A DNA stretch of 64,000 nucleotides from assembly GCA_029379385.1 (NCBI GenBank), contig CM055617.1, positions 17,244,679 through 17,308,678 of the forward strand, written 5' to 3'. Under the pieces are notes generated by a model. That model was not told the DNA's origin. It did no database searches and was given only the letters and a program-made list of their open reading frames with translations. The DNA comes from Quillaja saponaria (Eukaryota > Streptophyta > Magnoliopsida > Fabales > Quillajaceae). The translations under genes and the position numbers were made by a program. Within the stretch, counting starts at the first letter, position 1. Each line of letters starts with the position of its first letter. Of the stretch, positions 1 to 10,734 are shown one piece after another.

Positions 1-189
1 CCCTCTTTACTGCAACATCATCCACAACAACTCATTATTCAGATGATTGACAACATGGTTATGCTGCTAATGCTCAGTGCACTGCACCTCCAGACGAGAG
101 AGTTGCTGGGCCAAGAGAAGTCACTGCACACTGGTCGATGTGGGATAAGCTAGAGATACTAGTTTACCCTTTCCTACTTCAAAGTTACA

Positions 190-935
190 ACACAAGAACT
201 TGTTCATCAACTTGTTATTGATTGGCCCCTTTTACAATGCCAATGGTTCGTGTCCTCCCAAATCACACTGGCTTCGCAACATATTTCAGTGATAAGGGAG
301 GGGAACCATTTGCTATTTGTAACATAGCATTGAATTATGTGACCAATATCAGTGGACATACCTTACAGTATAGTATAGATAAGGACTGCTCGCTCCTTGG
401 TCACATTACTTGCATGTCCACTGGGTAACACATTACCAAGCATGAAATAGTACCAAACCCTTGCAGTAGATTGTAGCTAACTGACCTTGAAATAAACCGA
501 TTTGCCATTCGTCAACTTCCAAATAGATCCTTGGTAGCATAGTGCATTGATTACTTCATCATAGTCCACTATGCCACTTTCATAAGCCATATACTCGTCA
601 ATCTTAGGAACATCAGGAATGCTATAATAGGCATTAATGACTATCATAACCTTACTATCATTATGCTCCACAAGGTTGGCATAGAGCTCTCTGACCAATG
701 CAACTGTCCTTGCTGGAGGAGGTGCACACAACTTAGCCTAATTCCGTTTGTCTATTTGATGGACTATGATTTCAAAGTAGTCAGGGCTAACTTGCATACC
801 TTATTGAGCCATAATATTCTTGTTTACCAGCCCTTTGTGGAAACTTTTCTCGGTCACAACAGAAATAAATCTACTGCTATCAAAGCTTGGTCCAGCAGAA
901 CGAGCAAGCTTAGTGGCCTTGGATTTTGGTGCCAT
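190..935 (-). pseudogene. Putative plant transposon protein (transposase_32-like) pseudogene
   Basis: The reading frame starts at an ATG at 935-933 with MAPKSKATKLARS, followed by the SFDSSRFIS motif typical of the N-terminus of this plant family. The family core follows on the same strand: VALVRELYANLVEHND, then PDVPKIDEYM. After a frame change come a KERAVLIYTIL block and an FPSLITEICCEAS block. Two in-frame stops (803-801 and 740-738) and at least one frameshift after about 477 show that it is dead. Family members are common in plant genomes and usually lie in repetitive DNA; their biochemical role is not established. It lies downstream of the Athila-like pol relic on the same strand, so it may be the third ORF of that element (inference). 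Recognition of the family is firm; the exact ends are approximate. Confidence 0.75.
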
Positions 936-2269
936 TATCCTTAAAAAAGAAACAAATACAATCCCGAACCCTAAAATGCCCATTGACAATGTCAACCATA
1001 GCCCATAATGAACAAAAGGTCTCTGACCCAGCAGAGCAATATGCAATATTCTCTGGCATATTATTGTCAATAATATATCACCCTACCCCCAAACCTAGTT
1101 CCACTATAATAAGATTATCAAAACGCATTCAAGAATTATGGGGATAGGGGCTATAGTAGGATGATATACATTCATATTGCATCAATTCCATCTAACAAAA
1201 CCCATGAACTCAATATTAAGATTCAACACGTAACATTCACATAACTAAAAACCCAAAACCAAGAACTACGCACAAACCATTAAAGAAACATATTTACTGG
1301 AAAACCCATGAACTAATCATGAAGCAATTAAGTATAAAACACAAGAAAAGCATCCTACATACTGGAAAATTTAGAGAATAAGTTGAAAAGAGGAAGAAGA
1401 CTTATTTGTGTTGAAGCCACGTAAAAATCACATGTATGCCGTGATGTGGATGAGGGGCTTTGTGCAAGAGTGATAGAATTTGCAAGATAGGGGTTTGGGT
1501 TGGAGGATTTAAGCTTAAAACTTTTGATTTTTCGAGAATGGGTGTTTGGGTTTTAGTTAGGGAAGTTATGGGGTATGAAATTCCTTTTAAAAATTGAAAT
1601 CCTGACAGAACGCCACGACATTAAGCAATAAGGGCTGCGGTGTAATGTCCTAGAATTCAAAATATTCAAAACACGGGATTTTTTGTCGCGACATGAATGT
1701 TATGAAGCCGCTGCTTTATGCTCTAGGGTTAAAACCTAGTTTTTTTTTTTTTTTTTTATATAAAAAAAGGTGTCATGGCTCAAATCAGTGGAGGCCGCGG
1801 CTTGATGCAATCTATTTGAAACCTCAATCTTTTGGGTTGAGCCATGCTATGGTGCAAAAGTGGTTACACTGCGGCATGAGGCTTTCAGTTTGAAATGGTG
1901 GTTTCCCTTGAAATTAAGGTACCACAATATGTGTTTTATAAAGCCTCGGCTCAAAGCTCTCTGAGTACATACCTGGGACTTTAAATTTATAGGTGCTGCA
2001 ACTCAAGTGGATCAGGGCTGCGGCGTGGTGCTCTATGGTTGTTTTTTTGAAATCCTTTATTTTCTTGGCGCGGTGATGTTAGGTAATTAGGCACCACTAC
2101 TTTTGTACTTCTTACTGTGGTTGTTTAGTTCTTGATTGGCTTGACAGAGATAAGATGAAGGCTGAGTAAACAATTAAAAAAACAAAAAGAAAAATAAAGA
2201 AAATGGTTTAGAAACTTAGGTTGCCTCATAAGAAGCACTTAGTTTAAAGTCCTTAGATTGATTTAATGT
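936..2269. other. Non-coding spacer with GC-rich motif islands and a T run
   Basis: No open frame here looks like a protein. On the minus strand it runs from the end of the Athila integrase to the start of the transposon-protein relic, so it may be the untranslated spacer of one element. It contains a 17-18 T run near 1740-1757 and several short CG-rich islands, described separately. Confidence 0.5.
1620..2090. repeat. Degenerate GC-rich motif repeats
   Basis: Short islands resembling GGCTGCGGC or GCCGCGGC recur near 1633, 1709, 1794, 1870, 2017 and 2077 in otherwise AT-rich DNA. Several are followed by a similar text such as 'tgctctagg' or 'tgctctatgg'. One island is a perfect 10-bp palindrome, TGTCGCGACA, at about 1685-1694. 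The copies are diverged and the unit length is irregular. Confidence 0.4.
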
Positions 2270-2399
2270 TGCTCAAGTGGCTTCGTCGAGTATGATGGAG
2301 GTATGATTGTAATCAATCTTTCCTCCATAGTAGCATTTCAATCATTGTCCATTCACTTTGAGTGTTCTATGCAGATTAGTGGAAATCGACTCCATAGAA

Positions 2400-3300
2400 T
2401 CGTATGGAAACACTGTGGCGATGGTGAAAGGACTAGACTTTCTTGACTTGAGCTTTCCTAGGAAAAGCTTCAATCGGGAACTATAGAGAAGGACCTATTG
2501 ACTATACTCAAAGCCATACTTAACAATCATTTGATTGTGCAGCCACTTGGTCTTCTCCTTGTAAAGTTTTGCATTCTCATATGCATTAAACCTAAACTCG
2601 TCCTTCTCATTCAATTGAATAAGTCTCTTTTCACTAACGGCTAGATAATCAAAGCTAAAATTTTTTATTGCCCAATAGACATTATGTTCCAACTCAACTG
2701 GTTGGTAGCAGCCTTGCCAAAAACCAGCCAAAAGGGGGACATGCCTAAAGGGGTCTTGTAGGCTATATGGTATGCTCATAGTGCATCATCCAATCTCTTG
2801 GACTAGTCCTTTCTTGAAGGACATACCATCTTATCTAGGATCCTATGATTTCTTAATTAAAGACCTCAACTTATGGATGATATGCTAGTACAACCTTATG
2901 AGTCACCCTATATTTGGCAAGAAAGGCTCCCACTTTTTTGTTGCAAAAGTGAGACCCTGCATCGCTAACAATTACTCGAGTGTGCCAAAGCATGTGAAGA
3001 TATTCTTTTTCAAGAATTTAGTCTAAACTTTGGAATCGGTTGTTAGCATAGCAATGGCTTCAACCCACTTGGAGATGTAGTCCATAGCAACAAGGATGTA
3101 TTAATTGGTGCATGAGGAGATGAATGGACCCATAAAGTCCGTCCTCCATACATCAAATAATTCAACTTCAAGAATGTTGTTAAGTGGCGTCTCATTCTTC
3201 TTAGAGATGTTGCCCATCCTTTGGCACCTGTAACATTTGGAAATAAAGTCATTACTATCCTTAAATAATGAAGGCCAATAAAACCTTATAGGAGCAGTTT
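2400..3300 (-). pseudogene. Athila-like integrase, broken
   Basis: The zinc-finger end CYRCQRMGNISKKNE (about 3240-3195) is followed by ELFDVWRTDFMGPF, which holds the first catalytic Asp. VIVSDAGSHFCNKK near 2985-2940 holds the second. The Glu-containing helix is interrupted by a stop near 2860. The C-terminal part is cleanest: QPVELEHNVYWAIKNFSFDY and NAYENAKLYKEKTKWLHNQM at 2700-2500, then SRLKLFLGKL and LKVNGQ across further frameshifts to about 2320. The gene once inserted the cDNA into the chromosome. At least three frameshifts and several stops are present. Confidence 0.75.
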
Positions 3301-3659
3301 TGCAACTATTCGGTTCTTTCCAAAGTGACCTTCATACTCCAAAGCATGATAGTGATGAAGTATGCTCTCTACCACTTCTTCCGGAACATACCTTCTTTAT
3401 ATCTGATCAGCATAATGCTTAAACAAGAAGGGGTAAACAAAAAAAATCTTATATCATGTAAAAACTTTTTCTTTTGTTGAGAAGTTAATTGAGGAGGAAA
3501 GACTTTGCGAACTAGATAGTTGACAAAGTTAGCATACTAGAGCAACCTTTTGTGAATAACGTGGAAGAGTTATTCATCTGGGAAGGTTTCATTTATGATG
3601 ATGGGCTCAGCCACTTTATCTTCTCTTTCCAGCCTTGATAAGTGAATAGCTACTTAATT

Positions 3660-3905
3660 TTAAGAGCCATTTCGGTCTCTAATCTCCAAGTTGAATTCTT
3701 GTAGTAACAAGATCCACCTTATCAAGCTAGGCTTTGAATCTTTTTTGTCAATCAAGTACTTAATAGCTGAGTTGTCAGTAAAAGCAATGATTGAAGTTTT
3801 TATTAAATAAGAGCAAAACTTGTCAAAAGCAAACACTGTTGCTAAAAGTTCTTTTTTAGTTGTGGTATAGTTCAACTGAGCACTAGTTAAAGTCATTTGC
3901 ATCAC
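3660..3905 (-). pseudogene. Athila-like RNase H fragment
   Basis: This frame reads [21 protein letters not shown], then [20 protein letters not shown] and [18 protein letters not shown], the second half of a Ty3/gypsy RNase H domain with the TDNSA motif (usually TDHSA). The first half should lie between 3905 and 3990 but no clean frame covers it. It degrades the RNA strand of the RNA:DNA hybrid in an active element. Confidence 0.75.
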
Positions 3906-3989
3906 ACATCAATTCAAATGATAGATTCAAATTATGGGGGCATATATCAATTTGTTTTTCAACTTTAAAAATGTAGCAAGACATGCATC

Positions 3990-5274
3990 ATCAAATATAA
4001 TGGGTGACTTTTTCTAGGAGATTACAAAGTAGTTTAGATATTTTTGAAAATTCTTTTATAAATATCCTATAGAAGCTGGCATGGCCTAGAAAGCTTCTTA
4101 TTCCTTTTATTGAATAAGGGAGAGCTAGTTTCTTTATAGTTTTTATCTTAGCTCTATCTACCTCAATTCCTTTGTTAGACACCTTATGGCCTAGAACTAT
4201 GCCCTCTTGTACCATAAAGTGGCACTTCTCCCAATTTAAGACAAAGTTAGTCTCTTCATATCTTTTAAGTACATGAGTTAAATTATGGAGACATTCATTA
4301 AATGAATCGCCTAAAACAGAAAAATCATTCATAAAAAATTCAAGCCTTTGCTCTACTATATCAGTGAAGATGGCTATCATGCACTTTTGGAAGGAGGTTG
4401 GGGCCTTGCATAGACCCAAAGTTATTCTTTTAAAGGCAAAATTTCCATAGAGGCAAGTAAATATGGTTTTTTTTTTTGGTTTTCTGAGGCAATAGCAATT
4501 TGATTATACCCCGAATAACCATCTATAAAATATAAATATTCCTTACCTTCTAGCCAGTCTAGCATTTGGTCAATGAATGGAATGGGAAAGTGGTCCTTCC
4601 TTGTAGCTTTGTTTAGCTTCCGGTAATCCATGTATACCCTCCAATCAGTATAAGTTCTTGTAAGAATAGTTCGTTGTTTGCATTTATAACAATTGTCATC
4701 CCTCCTTTCTTCGGTACACATTGGATATGACTTACCTAATGACTATCCAAGATTGGATAGATAATTCCTACATCCAGCTCTTAATGATTTCATTTTTCAC
4801 CACCTATTTCATTATGGGATTATGCCTCCTTTGATGCTCCATTGTGGCTTTATGATTATCCTCCATGAGGATCCTGTGCTTGCAAAAAGAAGGGCTTACA
4901 CCCTTAATGTCAGCAATTGTCCATCCTAATGCTCTCTTATGTTCTTTAAATACATGAAAAAGTTTGTCTTCCTGCATGTTAGTAGGAGAAGTAGAAATAA
5001 TAATAGGCAAAGTTGATCAAGGACCAAGAAAAGCATACCTTAGATGATTTGGAAATGGTTTTAACTCTAAGATAGGAGGCTCTTCAATTGATGGCCTTGA
5101 TCCCGATAGGGTGGATGGTGGTAAATTCAAATTTTTGAATCTTGGATTCAGCTTAAGCATATGTGGTGATGCATCTAATAATTTCATACACTCTATATAA
5201 TCGTCATCTTCTATAATAATGTGTAAAATAATGGAGGCTTTAAGAGGGTCTCTTGGATAGTTTTCCAAAAACAC
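3990..5274 (-). pseudogene. Athila-like reverse transcriptase, broken
   Basis: The pre-RT segment (EEPPILELKPFPNHLRYAFLG at 5100-5020, continuing with GWTIADIKGVSP) leads into the RT fingers and palm. MDYRKLNKATRKDHF and FIDGYSGYNQIAIA lie at 4640-4470 and keep the first catalytic Asp. After a frame change near 4430 come FGLCKAPTSFQKCM and FFMNDFSVLGD (about 4345-4310). The catalytic box is normally F-M-D-D, so the first Asp of the pair is Asn here (GAT read as AAT), which by itself should abolish activity. The thumb/connection part (VLGHKVSNKGIEVDRAK, IRSFLGHASFYRIFI) runs to about 3991. Several frames are needed to cover it. Confidence 0.8.
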
Positions 5275-5430
5275 TTATTGAGCAAGGTTGCTCACCATGT
5301 CAATTGCGAAGCATTCAAGATGATCTTGAAGAAATTTCATGGATTGAAAGACATTAAATTTAATCTCTTGATTGTCTACCCTCATGGTAAGTTGACCATT
5401 TTGGATATCAATTAGTGTCCTACCAGTAGC

Positions 5431-5917
5431 TTAAAAATGTCTTCCTAATATAATAGGTACCTCCTTATCGTCTTCCATATCCAGAACTATGAAATCAGCA
5501 GGGAAGATCAACGTGTCCACCTTAACTAGAACATAATCTATAATTCCCTTAGGGTATGTAAGTGATCTATCTACTAATTGCAGAGTTACTAAAGTTGGTT
5601 TTACTTTACCTATTCCCATCTTTTGGTAAATTTATAAGGGCATTAAATTTACGCTAGCTCCTAAGTCACAAAATGCCCTTACCAAAGTGTTGTGTGCCTA
5701 TGGTACAAGGAATAGTGAAACTACCTAGATCATTTAATTTAAGTGGTAGCTTCTTTTGAAGTATGGCACTGCACTCGTCAGTAAGTATAGTAGTTTTATG
5801 ATCACCAAGCTTCCTCTTTTTAGACAGAATGTCCTTTATGAATTTTGCATAGGTTGACATTTGTTCAAGAGCTTCAGTAAAATGAATGTTTATATGGAGT
5901 ATCTTGAACACATCCAA
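5431..5917 (-). pseudogene. Athila-like pre-protease and aspartic protease region
   Basis: At 5917-5666 the conserved pre-protease block reads KILHINIHFTEALEQM and ILQKKLPLKLNDLGSF. In the next frame the aspartic protease active-site motif DLGASVNLMPL lies at about 5672-5640, so the catalytic Asp is kept. The flap and C-terminal part (VTLQLVDRSL, FIVLDMEDDKEVPIILG) lie at 5619-5431. A stop after MPL and frame changes on both sides break it. The enzyme would have cleaved the gag-pol polyprotein inside virus-like particles. Confidence 0.75.
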
Positions 5918-5959
5918 AAATTTCTAGAATTGTTTATTAAGGTTTTGCTTGTTGAATCA

Positions 5960-6270
5960 TTATAGGAATGGAAGAGGAGGATTTGTTCGTTGAGGTTTAG
6001 TAATTACCTTCTTTTCATTCTTCTCTTCCATAATTTGAGTAGACAATTCCTCTTTAGCAGGGGATTTAGGAGCTTTATCTTCTTTTATTTTCTTCTTCTG
6101 TTTCCCCAACTCATTCCCACTCCTAAGAGTGATTGTCTTGCAATGTTCCTTACCCTCTTCCTTGGATCGTTTCTCCACTTCGGATTATATGAGTTAGAAT
6201 AAAGGTTGTTTTGGTAGTTGAAATTCTGAACATTTTGAACGACTTTTGTATTTAGGCATTGGTGCATGGT
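5960..6270 (-). pseudogene. Athila-like gag C-terminal fragment
   Basis: Two overlapping frames carry the end of gag. The first (6267-6190) reads NFNYQNNLYSNSYNPKWRN, the Asn/Tyr-rich segment seen at the end of Athila-type gag. After a frameshift near 6180 the second reads CKTITLRSGNEL, the conserved gag-pol junction motif, followed by a Lys/Glu-rich linker ending in PPLPFL near 5960. The N-terminal capsid part is absent. The fragment sits directly upstream of the protease region on the same strand. It is a relic of the structural polyprotein. Confidence 0.7.
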
Positions 6271-7299
6271 ATGACTGCCATGGATTTTATCTATGTAAGC
6301 GCACGTATCGTCCTCAAGTAATATAGAGTAAGTAGAGTATTGTTCCCATTAGGAATTTTCACTAATATCTAGCTAAGAATTAAAATTAATACAATCCTAA
6401 TTTTATCCAAACAAATGAATTAAGGTAGAAAAATCTAATTTAAACTAAATCTAACTAATGAAAAATTAAACTAGAAATTTCAATGGATAAAGGCCTAGAA
6501 TTACAATTTTCCTTAACACTTCACTTGACTTATTATTTTCTTATCATGCTTAGTTATGGTATATAATCATTAACCTAGGGTTTTAATTAATTATGAGACA
6601 TATTCCTATGTCTTAACCAATTCACTATATTCCTATGAGAATTGAATTAAGCAAGACTCATTAAGATTAGACCTAAATTGACTATACAAGGCATATAGGT
6701 GTATTCCTATCCTATTTACAAATTAAATTCAAATAATCATGTGAATGAATTCAAACAAGTCTTATAACATTCAAGGCAAACCCTTGATTCACTTTTCTAA
6801 GCTATATTAAGGATTCCTAATCAATCTAATAAGTAGCTAATCAACTAGAAGTATTAAGCATAAAATGAAATTAATAAATCATATACCAAACCCTAAGCAA
6901 TCAAAAAATATTAAAAACCATCAAGCTGCATGTTGAGTTCAATTGTAATCTTAGAGAATAAATTAGTTCATGCTACATAATATAGACATAAACCCATATA
7001 ATGTAGACATCAAAGAAATACAAAAAAGTAAAGAAGGAGTAGAATAATAGAAAATCGATACATTGTCAGTGTTCAATCTTTAACATCCAAGCTCCTCTTG
7101 GTTTCTTGCACTCTTGATGGCCTCCATTTCTCTAGAGAATCTTAGCTTAATTATGGCTCCAATTGTGTCTATTTGTATCAATTAAGTCTCCAGGTAGTCC
7201 TCCATTTATAAGCTTGAAAACCCTCAATTTCACTTAAATTTGGACTTGGAATTGCACCAGCACCACGACTTCAAAAATCGACAAGTTTTGGACCTTGGC
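6271..7299. other. Non-coding AT-rich repeat-like DNA, left half, interrupted by a solo LTR
   Basis: No protein frame is seen. The segment starts with text around 'gcgcacgtatcgtcctcaag', which resembles a sequence often found in plant repetitive DNA, but I cannot name a family. It continues across the solo LTR at 7300-9538: the right half resumes at 9539 after a near-matching 5-bp target duplication. It may be the LTR or leader of an older element into which the solo LTR jumped (inference). Confidence 0.4.
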
Positions 7300-7621
7300 T
7301 GTAACACCCCCAAAATTAATACCTAGATTAATTATAGATAAGTAATTATCTTATGAGTTAACTAGGATTAAAATTTAATTACATATTATTTCATAGGAAT
7401 AAGTACATGTACATATAAAATACGCATAAAAATACGTATAGAATATGTATTAGTATAAGAATAGTATATACATATAAAAATACATATAGGATACGTATTA
7501 GTATAGGAGTAGTATATATGTATAAATACATGAATGTATATACGTACATAAAAATATGGACACATGTAGGCATTGGAACAAATATAGAAAAATGCTACAT
7601 GGTGATGTTAAAAGAGGAAGA

Positions 7622-7777
7622 GAAAATAATAAAATATAAGTTACTTGCTTAGAAAGGAAACTTGGAGAATTAGGAAAATAATAAAATATAAGTTACTTGC
7701 TTAGAAAGGAAATGTGTAGAATTAGGAAAATAATAAAATATAAGTTACTTGTTTAAAAAAGAAATGTGACGGATTAG
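7622..7777 (+). repeat. 3 x 52 bp tandem repeat in solo LTR
   Basis: Three tandem units start at 7622, 7674 and 7726, each with 'gaaaataataaaatataag' and then 'ttactt'. The first two units are nearly identical and the third has several changes. They lie in the presumed U3 part upstream of the TATA box. Confidence 0.85.
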
Positions 7778-7900
7778 GGGTAAGAAGGAGGTGAAGTGTG
7801 GCAATTTATAATAAATGCAAGGAGTGAGTTGTAAAGACATGTGTAAAAGGTGTAATGATTAATATGCATTAATGAGGAAAAAGCCAAGGGATGGAACTCC

Positions 7901-7908
7901 TATAAATA
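7901..7908 (+). promoter_or_regulatory. TATA box of solo LTR
   Basis: TATAAATA sits in 'actcctataaatacccc', a typical plant TATA context. It is followed about 30 bp downstream by a C/A-rich 'cccccccacacacacac' stretch. It is probably the LTR promoter; activity is not shown. Confidence 0.55.
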
Positions 7909-8367
7909 CCCCATGTCTCCTTAAAACCCCCCCACACACACACATATTCCTTAATCCATACTAAAGGAAGAAAGATAACCTTAAACCTAGACATACACCG
8001 AAAAAAGTAAAAACCATAACCACCAAGAGAAGAAAGCCAAAATCGTAGACTAGGAAAAGAAAAAGGAAAACTGAAAGGAGGAGGAAAAGAGGCATAGGAA
8101 AAGAAAGAGGAAAAATAAATAAGCTAAGGGAATTAGGAAAGTATTCATGCATTCTTTTGTTTTACTTTATCCTTTCTTTGAAAGCTACTTCCTTGATTAC
8201 TCTTATATTCTTCAAGCTACTCTTACATTCTTCATGTATATGAAATGACATGTTTTATGAGAAAATGAGTTATGTGTAACCAAAGAAAGTGAAAGGTGTG
8301 GAATTTGCATGGTTTTAGCATGTATGTGTAGTTTGTCTTGAAATTTTGTTGCGCAAACTATAAAATG

Positions 8368-8675
8368 GATCCTATCTAGAGATGGTATAATAAAGTGCCG
8401 AAAGTCTTGTAAGGCAATGTCTCATGAGATGGCACTGAGATGTGCTTTAAGTCTTGAAAGGTGATGTCTCATGAGATGGTATCATAAGGTGCCGTAAGTC
8501 TAGAGACGATGTCTCTTAGATAGATCCATATCTAGAAGAGGTGGTACAATGATGTGTTGAAAGTCTTGCAAGGCGATGTCTCATGGGATGGCACTGAGAT
8601 GTGCCGTAAGTCTTGTAAGGCGATGTCTCATGAGATGGTATGATAATGTGCCGTAAGTCTAGAGACGATGCCTCA
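8368..8675 (+). repeat. Higher-order repeat of ~47 bp units in solo LTR
   Basis: Six units with the core 'gtcttgtaaggcgatgtctc' are arranged as two sets of three. Each set is introduced by a 'gatcc...atctaga' spacer (8368 and 8523, 155 bp apart). Within a set the three units differ in the same way in both sets (the third has 'gtctagagacgatg'), so a three-unit block was duplicated as a whole. The block lies downstream of the TATA box, in the presumed transcribed part of the LTR. Confidence 0.7.
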
Positions 8676-9538
8676 GTTTGCATATTGGCAAGAAAGGTCT
8701 ACAATAGAAAATGGAAGATGAATCTCTCTTAGGAAACTTAAAGGAAATGAGGAAAGAGGCTAACTTGCATTGCATATTCTTATATTTCCAGAACTGCCAT
8801 CAAGAACCCTTCATTGTCATGTATGAATGCTTGTTAAGGTTCGACTCACTTTCCTTCATCTTGATGTGCAGATTAATTAGTACTATAGATGTGTATTGTT
8901 TTCTTTGGAGAAAGGCATGGCCTATGTGATGACAAAAGATGGCAAGTGGATTTTGTTTGGAAAACATAGGAGTATTTGTGTTGAAATACAATTATGTAGT
9001 GTGGCATTGCTTTTGTATAAAGTTATGATGTGTTCTTAACGTGTCTACCTAATAATGATAGTAAATTTGAAAGGAAGTCTAGTATTGCTAAAATTGACTA
9101 TTGTATAAGTAAATAGGTATAATATTAACTTTGTAATCTTTGTGTTAAATTCGGCTAGGCAATTCCTTAAGAGAAAGAGAGTCAAATTATTTAAAGGACA
9201 AATGAAACAAATGGTAGGATGTTAATTAGGATTAATTGGTTAAAAGGTCTAGTACTAATCGATCATTGAAGATAAAATTAAGTGAATAAAGGCAATAGTA
9301 CTCCTAATGGATAATTTGGTATGTAGTCTTGATAGAAAAATATTAACAAGGTAGTAATTAAATTAATATGTAAAGGAAATTCTAATTTTAAGGTATGGCC
9401 AAGAAAGGAGATAAAAGAATTAAAGAAGTCAAGGAGAGATTTCTGTCTCTTGGATAATTAAAGGAGTAATTACAAATTAATTTAAGCATTAAGATAATAA
9501 TTAGCTTAAGTATAGGATTAGGAAAGTAGGGTGTCACA

Positions 9539-10346
9539 TTAGCAGTGGCTTGGGCAACGTAATGCCCATTTACCGGTGCCTCAGCACTTCTCCTGGTGCC
9601 TAAACATTTCCCCTGGTGCCTTAGAGCTTCCCCTAACGCCTCAACACATATCCTCTGGCAGCACAAGAGCTTCTGGCAGCAACATGTTGTTTTGCAATTT
9701 TTTCTACTTTGAGCCTGAATCCACTTCAATTTGACTTTCAATGGGACTCCTTTTAGAATTAAACCTTCCAAAAAACGTAAACTAGGTTAATACAAGTTAG
9801 AACTCATACAAAACACGTAATCCAACCTTGAATCAACTAGGATTCATTATCCTAATACGATAATGAATTTAACTAGGATTTGACTAAAAAATAAGAAAAA
9901 ACTAACTAAAACTCTAGAACATAGCTAAAATAATGTGAGTAAAAGAATGTAAAACTAACTAACCAATACATTGAATATCGAAGCAATGCCTAATACATCT
10001 AACTTGATTTCATTATTACTTATAACTCTTGTTACAATGACAACTAAAAAAATAGTGAAGCAATCATGAAAGAAGTAACTTAAATGAATAAAAGTAACAA
10101 CTAAAAAATATTTATGTAATAGTAAAAACTCATAGGTATTTAAGAAAATAAAATTTCTTCCACTAAAAGTTAAAACAACAATATTTAATCACATAAACTA
10201 TACTCTAAATATTTTCTAATTCATAGTATTTTAAAAAAAAAGAACTAATTTGAAAAGCCAAAACTAGTAATACAATTGAGGAGGAAAACTAAGGCAAGAG
10301 GAGCTACACTTGCACCTAGCTGCTTGGAAATAAGGCAAGTAGTTGT
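9539..10346. other. Right half of interrupted repeat-like DNA; no gene seen
   Basis: This continues the sequence broken by the solo LTR. 'ggtgcctcagcacttctcc' and related phrases recur three or four times at 9570-9650 as a short degenerate repeat. From about 9780 to 10250 the DNA is AT-rich without coding features. 10,260-10,341 is the left flank of the copia insertion. Confidence 0.35.
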
Positions 10347-10701
10347 TGAGTGATGAATGATTTGGATGATTTGATAATTGAGGCTGTGGAAATAGGGAGA
10401 ATTGAAGATGAATATAGGATTGATATAGGGTTGTATACACTCTTTGGTTTTGCTCTCTTACAACTTGCTTATTACATGAACTACGCATCCTATTTATACT
10501 AGTGGATGAAGACTCTAGATTGGTCTAGCCTTAATCCACTGTCAGTACATATGAATTCTTGATTTTTTCTTCATTATTTAATGCTAACTCTAGAATATCT
10601 TAGATATTTTTGACTAACTATAAAATTATTTTTTACTTTATTTTTCTAGTCCAATATCTAGGATTTTCAAGATTTTTCTAGATTGATCTTGATTTTTAAC
10701 A
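10347..10701 (-). repeat. 3' LTR of copia element (355 bp)
   Basis: On the minus strand it starts TGTTAAAAATCAAG at 10701 and ends at 10347. It matches the right LTR over its length, with scattered substitutions and small indels. A minus-strand TATA-like 'tataaatagg' lies near 10497-10488. Confidence 0.85.
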
Positions 10702-10710
10702 CTCCCCCTT
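10702..10710 (-). other. Polypurine tract of copia element
   Basis: On the minus strand AAGGGGGAG directly precedes the TGTTAAAAATC start of the 3' LTR, the expected position for plus-strand priming. Confidence 0.8.
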
Positions 10711-10734
10711 AATCTAAAAAATCTTGTACTCTGA

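Larger units (their letters stand above)
2270..6270 (-). mobile_element. Athila-like Ty3/gypsy retrotransposon relic (gag C-terminus to integrase)
   Basis: Read on the minus strand from 6270 downward, the domain order is the end of gag, protease, reverse transcriptase, RNase H, integrase: the Ty3/gypsy order. RT signatures such as RKDHFPIPFIDQMLD and FIDGYSGYNQI, and the pre-protease block TIPCTIGT, are hallmarks of the Athila lineage (family knowledge). The N-terminal half of gag and any recognisable 5' LTR and PBS are missing at the 6270 end, where sequence changes abruptly to non-coding DNA. No PPT or 3' LTR could be placed near 2270. Many stops and frameshifts break the frame. Lineage assignment is fairly sure; the outer limits are approximate. 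Confidence 0.8.
7300..9538 (+). mobile_element. Solo LTR of a Ty3/gypsy (Tekay-like) element, 2,239 bp
   Basis: The unit begins TGTAACACCC and ends GGGTGTCACA, an imperfect inverted repeat with TG...CA ends typical of chromovirus LTRs. It is flanked by ttggc (7295-7299) and ttagc (9539-9543), a 5-bp target duplication with one mismatch. A TATA box at 7901 on the plus strand and a following C/A-rich stretch fit an LTR promoter, which sets the orientation. There is no PBS, PPT or pol motif inside, so it is a solo LTR left after LTR-LTR recombination. It carries a 3x52 bp tandem repeat and a higher-order ~47 bp repeat, listed separately. Confidence 0.75.

Noticed and set aside
3043..3252. 69-residue minus-strand frame
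   Set aside because: Out of register with the integrase text (CYRCQRMGN, DFMGPF) that lies on the same strand in another frame.
7391..7573. 60-residue minus-strand frame rich in Tyr and Ile
   Set aside because: Produced by AT-rich 'atacgtata' repeats in the LTR; no protein features.
8368..8675. Regular repeats considered as a CRISPR-like array
   Set aside because: Eukaryotic LTR context; units are adjacent variants with no unique spacers.
10262..10341. Short open text (RRKTKARGATLA) at the copia insertion flank, considered as a CACTA or host exon
   Set aside because: Too short and no supporting motif across the rejoined target site.
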